A stretch of 64,000 nucleotides of DNA. It comes from Polynucleobacter sp. GTDB taxonomy: Bacteria > Pseudomonadota > Gammaproteobacteria > Burkholderiales > Burkholderiaceae_D. Where the stretch lies: NCBI GenBank assembly GCA_021737945.1, contig JAIPCX010000005.1, positions 62,001 to 126,000 of the forward strand, written 5' to 3'. Under the pieces are notes generated by a model, which was not told the DNA's origin, did not search any database, and saw only the letters and a program-made list of their open reading frames with translations. Of this stretch, positions 16,277-24,022 are shown piece after piece; position 1 is the stretch's first letter; the number at the start of each line of letters is the position of its first letter. Position numbers and translations under genes: made by a program.

Positions 16277-17494
16277 ATGTTTCAACAACTGCGACAACCT
16301 GGCGTAATGCCATTGACACTGGCGGCGGCAGGTATATTGCTGATTGTTATGGGGATACGCCAATCCACAGGCTTATATCTAAGTCCGATTAATACCTCCA
16401 CCGGTTTAGGTATTGTCAGCCTAAGTCTCGCTCTGGCCATTGGACAGTTTGTGTGGGGAGCCTTCCAACCTATCGCTGGCGCGATGGCCGATCATTGGGG
16501 TCCGCGCCCTGTTTTGTTGGGTGGTGTGCTGCTGTTTGCTATTGCAACCGCTGCCACACCATTTATGACGGATGGCTTAGGATTTGCGATCACACTCGGT
16601 ATTCTGTCAGCTGCTGGCGCGGGTTCAGCCAGCTTTTCTGTACTAATGGGAGTGGTCGCTCAACGATTGCCCGCAGAAGCACGTGGAAGCGCATCGGGAG
16701 TTATTAACGCCGGTAGCTCACTCGGTCAATTTGTGATTGCACCCGTTACTCAAAAATTGATTCAGTCGTTTGGCTGGATGTCGGCCATGTGGACTATGTC
16801 CCTACTCGCGCTTGCTGCACTGCCCTTAGTCGGAAAACTAACCGATCACACCACCGCTGCACACAAACCGGCAGACTCAGCAGGTGGCTTACGACAAGCG
16901 CTGCGTGATTCTTTAAAATCACCGAGCTATGGATTACTACATGCAGGTTTTTTTACCTGTGGATTTCACATTGCATTTTTAGTGACACACCTGCCTGGTG
17001 AAGTTGACCTGTGTGGACTTCCGGCCTCTGTCGCCAGCTGGTCACTCGCCATCATTGGCCTGGCAAACATCGCGGGGAGTTTGTATATCGGTAGCTGTAT
17101 CAACCGATTTCGCAGCAAATATATTCTTTGTGTGATGTATGGTTCCAGAGCACTGCTGGTGATCTGGTATTTACTCATGCCAAAAGAAGCATGGGTCTTT
17201 TATGTATTTGCCGCGGGTCTTGGATTTACGTGGTTAGCCACCGTTCCACCCACAGCCGCTTTAGTCGGAAAACTTTTCGGGGCACGCTACCTGGCTACGC
17301 TGTTTGGTCTGACGCTGTTGTCACATCAGATCGGTGGCTTTTTAGGTGCATGGTTAGGCGGTCTGGCGATTGCTAACTATGGTGACCTAACAATGATGTG
17401 GTACGCAGACATTGCCTTAGCTGTGTTCGCTGCGATGGTGAATTTACCGATAAAAGAAGCGCCGATCACATCCGTTGTCAAAGCGACAAACTAA
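16277..17494 (+). CDS. MFS transporter linked to the TusA/DsrE/MetE cluster
   Basis: A 405-residue major facilitator protein with about twelve hydrophobic helices. It shows the loop 2-3 motif GAMADHWGPRPVLLGG and the opening typical of the monocarboxylate/oxalate-formate antiporter-like group (TGLYLSPINTSTG). It follows the MetE-like gene by 93 bases on the same strand, so it may import or export the substrate of that cluster (a small organic acid or sulfur compound). The substrate is inference only. Confidence 0.8.
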   Translation: MFQQLRQPGVMPLTLAAAGILLIVMGIRQSTGLYLSPINTSTGLGIVSLSLALAIGQFVWGAFQPIAGAMADHWGPRPVLLGGVLLFAIATAATPFMTDGLGFAITLGILSAAGAGSASFSVLMGVVAQRLPAEARGSASGVINAGSSLGQFVIAPVTQKLIQSFGWMSAMWTMSLLALAALPLVGKLTDHTTAAHKPADSAGGLRQALRDSLKSPSYGLLHAGFFTCGFHIAFLVTHLPGEVDLCGLPASVASWSLAIIGLANIAGSLYIGSCINRFRSKYILCVMYGSRALLVIWYLLMPKEAWVFYVFAAGLGFTWLATVPPTAALVGKLFGARYLATLFGLTLLSHQIGGFLGAWLGGLAIANYGDLTMMWYADIALAVFAAMVNLPIKEAPITSVVKATN

Positions 17495-17526
17495 TCAAAG
17501 AGCAACGATGGTTTAACTAAGGCTAT

Positions 17527-17859
17527 TTAACGACCTAACTTAGCTTCATTAATGAATTCCACACCAGGATTACTCGGCTTAATTGAATTTTTTGCTTTGG
17601 TAATCAAGTGCTCATGCATGAGTAAAGAGAAACCGATCTTTTTTGCATACAGCCGGATATAGCTATCTAGCACCGGTGCATTGCCCCAAAAGGCATAGTA
17701 ATTTTCCTGATCAATAGCCGTGATTGCATGCTTGGGTATGCCCGTTTTGCGAACAACTTCCTCAGCCGACCAAACTAACTCCTCGCGCCTTTGTCTCAGG
17801 AGCGTTCCAATACCAACCTCCCTCTCAGCATCGGCTTGAATTAATGTTTGATTCGACAT
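17527..17859 (-). CDS. RodZ-type HTH domain protein (copy 1)
   Basis: A 110-residue protein with a cro/C1-type helix-turn-helix of the RodZ N-terminal kind: GIGTLLRQRREELVWSAEEV (start), KTGIPKHAITAIDQENYYAF, then PVLDSYIRLYAKKIG. RodZ itself would continue with a transmembrane helix and periplasmic domain; this one stops after the HTH and a short tail. The frame also opens at a GTG at 17919 that overlaps the stop of the upstream paralogue (GTGA); I prefer ATG 17859 because the extra 20 residues are hydrophobic and unlike the family. Either start leaves the pair co-transcribed. Confidence 0.6.
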   Translation of the reverse strand: MSNQTLIQADAEREVGIGTLLRQRREELVWSAEEVVRKTGIPKHAITAIDQENYYAFWGNAPVLDSYIRLYAKKIGFSLLMHEHLITKAKNSIKPSNPGVEFINEAKLGR

Positions 17860-17915
17860 GCTTGAACTAAGAGCTAGTAATGGCCAGAGAGATAAAAACG
17901 GTCTAACACCTAGAA

Positions 17916-18239
17916 TCACCTAGGCGACTTCGACTTAGTTTTTTTATCTTGCGGCGAAACCAAAAGAAATAATGGAATGACGACTTCGGTCGAGGGCATT
18001 AGCTCGGTTAATTTTGATTTACTTAGTTTGCTAAGCAAGTCCGAGTCCACGGGTATGTTTAGCTTGCGCGCGTACAGCTTGGTCATGCGCTCGATCTCTT
18101 TACTACCACCGATGAATTCTTCTAATCGCTCATTTTCGAGGGCACTGACATATTTTGTCGGCATACCTGTCATGCGTGAGACATCCTGGAGAGTCATCCC
18201 CAATTCTTCACGTTTGTTTTTAAGAACGACTCCGAGCAT
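17916..18239 (-). CDS. RodZ-type HTH domain protein (copy 2)
   Basis: A 107-residue paralogue of the downstream gene. It has LGVVLKNKREELGMTLQDVS and MTGMPTKYVSALENERLEEF (HTH), then EIERMTKLYARKLNIP, and a Lys/Ser-rich tail (KKTKSKSPR). No membrane helix is present, so it is a soluble truncated relative of RodZ or a small transcription factor. The stop overlaps the GTG that opens the frame of the next gene. Neither copy has a recognisable target nearby other than its own 360-base upstream region. Confidence 0.65.
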   Translation of the reverse strand: MLGVVLKNKREELGMTLQDVSRMTGMPTKYVSALENERLEEFIGGSKEIERMTKLYARKLNIPVDSDLLSKLSKSKLTELMPSTEVVIPLFLLVSPQDKKTKSKSPR

Positions 18240-18599
18240 GACCGACCTTGATAGACACTTCGAACTAACGCATGTAGACAGAAATCCTACAGCTCATAAC
18301 AATTAGCACTGTACTCGTACTAAATGACATGACTAATAATCCTACTTTTTTTGCTGTTGACTAGCTGTACCATGGGGCAAATCATCAATAACACTATAAA
18401 AAGCAGCAAATAATATTAATTAAATAATAATTTTGTTGATCACAATCTCTCGGGGTAGTTACTGTTAAACCGAACTAGGACCCTTAGGCCAGACTTGGGA
18501 AAATAGGGGTAGTATGGGTTCCGCATTTAGGGCTCCACCTGCCAGAGTCGGTACAGCGGCCAGAGGCAGCGATGTCGCGGCCTGCCAGAATTAATTTTC
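18240..18599. other. Divergent gene-free region
   Basis: It lies between the HTH pair and the amidotransferase-like gene. The left half is AT-rich (ATTAATTAAATAATAATTTTG near 18415-18435, partly quoted), a likely promoter zone. The right 120 bases are GC-richer and contain three copies of CTGCCAGA or GGCCAGA and short inverted repeats around 18555-18590. Nothing matches a known riboswitch. Confidence 0.4.
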
Positions 18600-19256
18600 G
18601 TGAAAAAAAATATTGCCATCTTCGTGCATCACCCCATGTGTTCCATTGAGTCCGTCAATGGCATCATGAAAGCGCTTGCACCGACTTATAACATCAAGGT
18701 ATTCACCAAGCATAAATTGCCGGAGGAATTTTTTGACGATGTCGAATTAGTTGTGTTTCCTGGTGGCGTAGGCGATGCCAGTTCATTTGGATCACTATTG
18801 AAAGCCAACCTAGATGACGTTAAAAAATTTCTAAGCCTAGGAGGAAAATATCTTGGTATCTGTATGGGCGCTTATTGGGCCGACAAATATTACTTCGACA
18901 TATTGAACGATACACGAGTCATACAACACATCAAACGCGCACGCGCCGAAATCAGATCATCTTACGCCACCACCACTAACATCAATTGGCGAGGCGATGA
19001 TCATAGAATGTATTTCTATGACGGCCCCACGTATATTGGCGGCGAATTTGAGCAGGTTGCCAGCTACTCCAATGGCGACCCCATGGCGATCGTTCAAGGA
19101 CCCATAGGGTTGATTGGATGTCACCTCGAAAGTGAGCAAAGCTGGTATCAAAAAAAATACATGCAGCCTTACTGGCACAACCATACTCATCACATTTTAC
19201 TATTGCAGTTCGTCGTTGACTATCTTCTGGACGAACGTCAGATGGCGCTTTTTTGA
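18600..19256 (+). CDS. Class I glutamine amidotransferase-like (BPL_N domain) protein
   Basis: A 218-residue protein of the flavodoxin-like glutaminase fold. The nucleophile elbow is GICMGAY (Cys at about residue 97), and the expected His-x-Glu pair is GCHLESE near the C-terminus. FPGG near residue 55 supplies the oxyanion region. This set matches the N-terminal domain found in fungal biotin-protein ligases and in stand-alone bacterial proteins of unknown role. The start is a GTG at 18600 with no clear ribosome site; there is no earlier start in frame. No synthetase partner is adjacent, so substrate is unknown. Confidence 0.7.
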   Translation: MKKNIAIFVHHPMCSIESVNGIMKALAPTYNIKVFTKHKLPEEFFDDVELVVFPGGVGDASSFGSLLKANLDDVKKFLSLGGKYLGICMGAYWADKYYFDILNDTRVIQHIKRARAEIRSSYATTTNINWRGDDHRMYFYDGPTYIGGEFEQVASYSNGDPMAIVQGPIGLIGCHLESEQSWYQKKYMQPYWHNHTHHILLLQFVVDYLLDERQMALF

Positions 19257-19274
19257 CTCGTTGTTTGAGTTTAT

Positions 19275-19469
19275 CTATCCACTGAAATAAATTCGTTGCG
19301 CACTCTGGATAAGTATAACTACCGCAACCAGCAAACTGACTAGTACTAAACCAAAAATCCGTCCTGATTTATCGCTCCTTTTTAGCTCAGAGTATGTGGC
19401 ATCTAGCGGCATGGGTAACTTGAATTTTCTTTTGGCGTTCATCAAATAATTGATTAGAACGACTCTCAT
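19275..19469 (-). CDS. Small single-span membrane protein
   Basis: A 64-residue frame with a basic N-terminal half and one clear transmembrane helix near residues 38-56 (IFGLVLVSLLVAVVILI). Two ATG starts (19469 and 19442) are possible and neither has a good ribosome site. The strong hydrophobic segment and its end-to-end fit between neighbouring genes favour a real gene, but the family is unknown. Confidence 0.4.
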   Translation of the reverse strand: MRVVLINYLMNAKRKFKLPMPLDATYSELKRSDKSGRIFGLVLVSLLVAVVILIQSAQRIYFSG

Positions 19470-19508
19470 AGTTTTCTACTTAAAAATAACAGGAATAAAC
19501 ATTTTTAA

Positions 19509-20528
19509 TCAAGCAGGGATCACATTTTTTGCTAAAAACACATACAGCGGTATACCAATCAAAATATTCAGCGGAAACGTCACCCCCAGCGACAGTCCAA
19601 AATAAATCGAGGGATTAGCCTCGGGTATGGCGTATCGCAGAACTGCCGGAACAACGATATACGACGCGCTCGCTGACAACACCATCAATAAGACAGCATC
19701 GCCTAATGGAAGATTCAATAGCCGCGACAATCCCAGCGCTATCAATGCATGAACTAAAGGTCCTAGTGCAGCATAGATCAACAACGCAGGAGACTTTCCT
19801 TTCAGGCTAGGCAGATTTTTTGCCACCATCAGTCCCATATCAAGTAAGAAAAAGGCCAGCATTCCTTTGAAGAGATCGACAGAGAACGGACTCATCATCG
19901 CCCTCCCCGACTCTCCGCTGGCGAAACCAATAAACAGAGACGCCAACAACATGAGATGCGCTCCGTTAGTAAAAGATTCATGAAGTATCTTTCCGATAGA
20001 CGCGAAATGACTCGATCCGTCACCGGCTGAAAGTACTGCACCACTTGAACCCGACACCGTCACGAGTGTCGGGGACATGGCCGTCTGACGCAGCATGTTA
20101 GTCAGCAAGATAGCCACAATAATTGCAGGCGACTCCATTAAAACCATCGCGACGGCCATGTGACCACCCACACTCACGTGCTGGGATTCGAGCGTTTTAA
20201 TAGCCGTCAAAAATGTCACTGCACTGACCGAACCATACGAGGCAGCGACGGCCGCCGCATCAAATTTCGACATTCTCGATTTAAGAAAGGTGTAGCCCAA
20301 GCTTGGCACAACCACCGCCATCAGAAGAGCCGCCATCAGGCTAGTCAACACAGAGGGGCTCAAACCAGACGCTGCTAATGCAAAGCCACCTTTCAAACCC
20401 AAGGCCATTAGCAAATACAATGATAAAAATTTGGCAATAGGCTGGGGAACTTCCAAGTCTGAACGCAATAAACCAGCAGCGATGCCAAAGACAAAAAACA
20501 GAATTGCTGGGTCGAGAAGATTTTGCAT
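19509..20528 (-). CDS. sbtA: SbtA-type sodium-dependent bicarbonate permease
   Basis: A 339-residue inner-membrane protein with about ten hydrophobic helices. It opens MQNLLDPAILFFVFGIAAG, then has FLSLYLLMALGLKGG and ASYGSVSAVTFL, all characteristic of the SbtA bicarbonate transporter family (two repeats of five helices). I chose ATG 20528, preceded by AAGGAA. It is divergent from a CbbR/CmpR-like LysR regulator 87 bases away, the usual layout for this transporter. No SbtB (PII-like) gene is adjacent. In a phototroph that is not autotrophic it would feed anaplerotic carboxylation; no carbon-fixation gene is in this window. Confidence 0.88.
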   Translation of the reverse strand: MQNLLDPAILFFVFGIAAGLLRSDLEVPQPIAKFLSLYLLMALGLKGGFALAASGLSPSVLTSLMAALLMAVVVPSLGYTFLKSRMSKFDAAAVAASYGSVSAVTFLTAIKTLESQHVSVGGHMAVAMVLMESPAIIVAILLTNMLRQTAMSPTLVTVSGSSGAVLSAGDGSSHFASIGKILHESFTNGAHLMLLASLFIGFASGESGRAMMSPFSVDLFKGMLAFFLLDMGLMVAKNLPSLKGKSPALLIYAALGPLVHALIALGLSRLLNLPLGDAVLLMVLSASASYIVVPAVLRYAIPEANPSIYFGLSLGVTFPLNILIGIPLYVFLAKNVIPA

Positions 20529-20601
20529 GGTCATTTTCCTTTTGGTGGCCATGATAAAAAGTCTCATACATATTGTAAAATCGATTTTTAAAACTTCTCA
20601 T

Positions 20602-20617
20602 ATAGTATTAATACTAT
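20602..20617. promoter_or_regulatory. 16-base palindromic LysR operator over the regulator start codon
   Basis: ATAGTATTAATACTAT is a perfect palindrome and contains the LysR-type T-N11-A core. Its last two bases are the first two of the ATG of the LysR gene. It is well placed for autorepression and for activation of the divergent permease. Confidence 0.7.
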
Positions 20618-21506
20618 GAATGTATCTTTCCGTCAGATCAGACTTTTCCTGGCCCTCGCCGAAACGGGCAGTGTTACTGCCGCAGCTAAGGCAACCCACA
20701 TCACCCAGCCCACGGCCTCAATGCGCTTGAAAGAACTGTCGGACACGATAGGCTTGCCATTGTTTGAGGTGGTATCGAAAAAAGTGCATTTGACCGATGC
20801 AGGTCATGAACTCGCCAGAACCGCCAGAGAGATACAAAACTCCTGGGAAATCTATGAGCAACAGCTGAATGCGCTAAAAGGACTCGCTCGTGGAAAATTA
20901 CGTATTGCGGTAGTTAGCACAGCAAAGTATTTCATTCCAAGGCTGCTGGGTACTTTTTGTACTAAGTATCCTGATATCGAAGTATCACTCGAAATACAAA
21001 ACAGAGATGGCGTGTTAAGACGGATGCGGGAAAATCTAGATGATTTGTACATCATGTCCATGCCACCAACTGATCTGGAAATCGAGGATCGCGTATTTAT
21101 GGACAACCCTCTGGTTGTTATTGCTTCCACTCAGCACTCATTAGCAAAGAAAAATAAGTTAACGCTGACCGATCTTACCGAACAAAAATTCATTTTGAGG
21201 GAACGTGGATCGGGCACGCGAATGGCTGTCGATAAATTCTTTAAAGCCAAAAAATTTAAACCCGATTTGCGAATGGAATTAGGTAGTAATGAAGCTATCC
21301 GCGAAGCAGTCGCTGGGGATTTAGGAATTGCTGTTGTATCTAAACATGCAATTGCGGAATCAAGCACCCGAAAAGATATAAAAATTCTGACAGTCGCTGA
21401 TTTCCCAATTCAATCAGCCTGGCATATTGTTTCGCGCAAGGGAAAAATTCTGCCCCCCTTAGCACGTCATTTCCATAATCATCTGATACATTCGGTAACT
21501 GCATGA
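20616..21506 (+). CDS. LysR-family regulator, CbbR/CmpR-like
   Basis: A 296-residue LysR protein: winged HTH at residues 5-64 (FRQIRLFLALAETGSVTAAA, ITQPTASMRLKELSDTIG), linker helix, and two-lobed effector domain. The wording of the HTH and of the effector domain (RDGVLRRMRENLDDLYIM, RERGSGTRMAVDKFF) follows the CbbR/CmpR/RbcR group that controls carbon fixation and bicarbonate uptake. Its start codon sits in a palindromic operator. Divergent transcription from the bicarbonate permease argues that the permease is its main target. Confidence 0.88.
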   Translation: MNVSFRQIRLFLALAETGSVTAAAKATHITQPTASMRLKELSDTIGLPLFEVVSKKVHLTDAGHELARTAREIQNSWEIYEQQLNALKGLARGKLRIAVVSTAKYFIPRLLGTFCTKYPDIEVSLEIQNRDGVLRRMRENLDDLYIMSMPPTDLEIEDRVFMDNPLVVIASTQHSLAKKNKLTLTDLTEQKFILRERGSGTRMAVDKFFKAKKFKPDLRMELGSNEAIREAVAGDLGIAVVSKHAIAESSTRKDIKILTVADFPIQSAWHIVSRKGKILPPLARHFHNHLIHSVTA

Positions 21507-21581
21507 CACGATTAAGCTAGCTATCGAATTAATCGTATTAAAAAAATTTATACGCATACATTTATTTGACTAGGAGACACC

Positions 21582-21896
21582 ATGTTGCTCGATGTACGAA
21601 CCTATACCTGCAAGCCAGGCACCATAAAAACACATCTGGCGCTATACGAAAAACTTGGCAAGACACCCCAGGTGCGTAACCTTGGCGTACCAGTGCTTTT
21701 CGCCTTCGTTGAAACTGGCAACCCGAATGAATACATGCATATCTGGCAGTATAAAAATGCTGGCGACCGAGAAGAACGTCGTGCCAAGCTATGGCAAGAT
21801 CCAGAATGGCGAGACTATGTCGCGAAAAGTGGTGAGCTGGGCGCTCTAGAAAGCCAACAGAATAAATTAATGAAGCCTGTCGATTTTTTCCCTTGA
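21582..21896 (+). CDS. NIPSNAP family protein
   Basis: A 104-residue small alpha/beta barrel (ferredoxin-like) protein with the NIPSNAP pattern: LDVRTYTCKPGTIKTHLALY at the start, GNPNEYMHIWQYKNAGDREERR in the middle, and a conserved QDPEW near residue 68. These proteins dimerise and often accompany catabolic genes; the activity is not settled. AGGAG lies upstream. It follows the LysR gene by 75 bases and is convergent with bciA. Confidence 0.85.
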   Translation: MLLDVRTYTCKPGTIKTHLALYEKLGKTPQVRNLGVPVLFAFVETGNPNEYMHIWQYKNAGDREERRAKLWQDPEWRDYVAKSGELGALESQQNKLMKPVDFFP

Positions 21897-21939
21897 GATG
21901 AATACGCTGATTAAGAAAAAATCAGCCTGGGGCGGCACT

Positions 21940-22977
21940 TCAAAAAACAGCGTGATCGCCCCGCTCAGGGGCTTCCCCGCCTTGAACCAGATCCGCATAA
22001 AAATCAAATAAGGTTTGCGTGCCAGTCGATGGAGTTGCAGAAGCATCGTAACTCCCTGACTGCTCATCCCACACCAGCATAGATTCAGTCGCGTAGTAGC
22101 GGCCAATGCGTGCCAATTCTGCTTTATCAGCCAGCGATGGAATTACTCGTCCTAGAAAACTTAAGACAGCAATAATCACATCCATCATTACTACAGGTAT
22201 CTGCTTAAATCGAACTTCTTGCCCTAATAACTCAAATAGTTTTTCACCCTGCTCGCGTGGCGTTATTGCAGCACCTGGGCCGCCTATGGGCAAAATACGA
22301 TTGTGACGAGTTTGATCGTGAATGCAGCCTGTAATGTAATCGCCTAGGTCATTGTCACTAATAGGCTTGCAAGCCGTGAGCGTCCCATCGCCAAATAATA
22401 GAAAAGGTTTCCCTTTTTTTACTCGCTCTAATTGCCCCGACAGTGATTTAAAAAAAGCCGTAGGCCGAACAATGGAGTAGGTCATGCCAGACTGAACCAA
22501 CGCTTTTTCAAACGCTAGCTTGGCATGTTGAAATGCAAGCAAAGGCTTTTGCACACAGATCGCTGACAACAAAATAAAGTGATTCACACCCGCTTGCTTA
22601 GCAGCTTCCAGTACGTGCATATGCGCTTGATGATCGATCGCCCACGCATCTTTGGGATTACCTGTACGCGAGGCCAAGCAAGACACCAGTACATCAAAGC
22701 GCTCACCTTTAAAACCCTGATCTTTTAGTGATATCGGATTACTCACATCACCATAGCGAATGGATGCACCGTCGAATAACGTAGTTGTCTGCTCTGGCAG
22801 TAAAGCTCCACCGGCACCAGCACACTGACGCACAAAGCAAATAACTTCAAACCCCTGATTGAGCAACGCACGAACAGTCGCACGGCCTATCGTTCCCGTT
22901 GCGCCTATAACGAAGACACGTTTGCGTGAACCCGCGATCGTGTTTGCAACCGATATATCAGCGCGAGGAAGTGTCAT
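21940..22977 (-). CDS. bciA: Divinyl chlorophyllide a 8-vinyl-reductase BciA
   Basis: BciA reduces the C8 vinyl group of divinyl (bacterio)chlorophyllide precursors with NADPH. The 345-residue protein has the Rossmann GATGTIGRATVRAL near the N-terminus and long identities with plant DVR and bacterial BciA: VVSCLASR-type LVSCLASRTGNPKDAW, LLSAICVQKPLLAFQ, YSIVRPTAFFKSL, CKPISDNDL, and PIGGPG...TPREQGE. I chose ATG 22977; the frame also opens at a TTG nine bases earlier. It marks the left end of the photosynthesis genes here, separated from bchH by two unrelated-looking genes. Confidence 0.95.
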   Translation of the reverse strand: MTLPRADISVANTIAGSRKRVFVIGATGTIGRATVRALLNQGFEVICFVRQCAGAGGALLPEQTTTLFDGASIRYGDVSNPISLKDQGFKGERFDVLVSCLASRTGNPKDAWAIDHQAHMHVLEAAKQAGVNHFILLSAICVQKPLLAFQHAKLAFEKALVQSGMTYSIVRPTAFFKSLSGQLERVKKGKPFLLFGDGTLTACKPISDNDLGDYITGCIHDQTRHNRILPIGGPGAAITPREQGEKLFELLGQEVRFKQIPVVMMDVIIAVLSFLGRVIPSLADKAELARIGRYYATESMLVWDEQSGSYDASATPSTGTQTLFDFYADLVQGGEAPERGDHAVF

Positions 22978-23045
22978 GATGTGCAATAAAAAATGAACTA
23001 CTATTAGCGACGAAAATCAATCCGAGTTTGCTATTTTTATACAGG

Positions 23046-23969
23046 ATGAATACACCATTTAAAGCCATGATTTACCTACTGATTGCTGTCATTGTAGCGT
23101 GTGGCTACTGGGTATGGACACCCGACAAAGACACTGCACTACTTAGGGACAAGTATGCGCAAGCACCGAGCGCTTTTATAAAAATTGCGGGCACTAATGT
23201 TCACTATCGCGATAGTGGTTCAAAAACTGCGCCAGCGCTGGTTTTTTTGCATGGCTTTGGGTCTAGCCTGCATACGTGGGACGAATGGTCCAAAACCTTA
23301 GAGCACAATTATCGAGTGATACGACTCGACTTACCTGGCTTTGGACTAAGTGGCGAGAACGACGACAATGATTTTTCAGATATGCATGACATAGCCGTCA
23401 TCATGGGATTACTTGATGAGTTAGGCATAAACAAAGCGAGCTTTATTGGCAATTCTCTGGGGGGTAAACTCGCTTGGCGTATTGCATCGACCTACCCAGA
23501 ACGGGTTGAAAAACTGATACTGATTTCGCCGGATGGATTTGCCAGCGAGGGATTTGACTACGACAAACAACCCGAACCCTCATTCATGCTGAGCGCAATG
23601 ACCTTGGCACTTCCCAAGCCTCTACTAAAAATGAGTCTGGCGCCGGCCTACGCCGATCCGCATTCACTAACGCCTGCCATGGTTGATCGTTACCATGACT
23701 TGATGTGTGCGCCTGGTGTTAGAAAAAGTGTCGTAGCTAGATTTAATCAAACACTGCTGAAAGATCCTGTGCCGCTACTGCAAAAAATTCAGGCGGACAC
23801 CTTATTGATGTGGGGAGAGCGTGATGCAATGATTCCTGTTGCGAATGCATCGGACTATATCAAGGCCATACCGAGCAGCCACTTGATTGTGTTACCCAAT
23901 GTTGGCCATCTACCGCAAGAAGAGCAACCCCTATTAGGTTTAGTAGCTTTGCAAAAATTTTTACACTAG
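23046..23969 (+). CDS. Membrane-anchored alpha/beta hydrolase
   Basis: A 307-residue alpha/beta hydrolase with an N-terminal membrane anchor (about residues 8-25, IYLLIAVIVACGYWVW) and then the lid-containing fold. The oxyanion region is FLHGFGSS, the nucleophile elbow is GNSLGG (Ser), the acid is in WGERD, and the catalytic His is in VGHLPQEEQP. The substrate is unknown. Its position between bciA and bchH on the opposite strand could hint at a pigment role, but BchO-type accessory proteins are different enough that I do not assign it. The start at 23046 is chosen over a TTG 18 bases earlier. Confidence 0.8.
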   Translation: MNTPFKAMIYLLIAVIVACGYWVWTPDKDTALLRDKYAQAPSAFIKIAGTNVHYRDSGSKTAPALVFLHGFGSSLHTWDEWSKTLEHNYRVIRLDLPGFGLSGENDDNDFSDMHDIAVIMGLLDELGINKASFIGNSLGGKLAWRIASTYPERVEKLILISPDGFASEGFDYDKQPEPSFMLSAMTLALPKPLLKMSLAPAYADPHSLTPAMVDRYHDLMCAPGVRKSVVARFNQTLLKDPVPLLQKIQADTLLMWGERDAMIPVANASDYIKAIPSSHLIVLPNVGHLPQEEQPLLGLVALQKFLH

Positions 23970-24022
23970 GAACTCGCGTTGATACATTGAGTACATTCAG
24001 TAAATTCAGTGTGTCTAGACCT

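Noticed and set aside
23046-23969. BchO (magnesium chelatase accessory hydrolase)
   Set aside because: The protein is a general alpha/beta hydrolase with an N-terminal membrane anchor; position near bch genes alone does not support the name.
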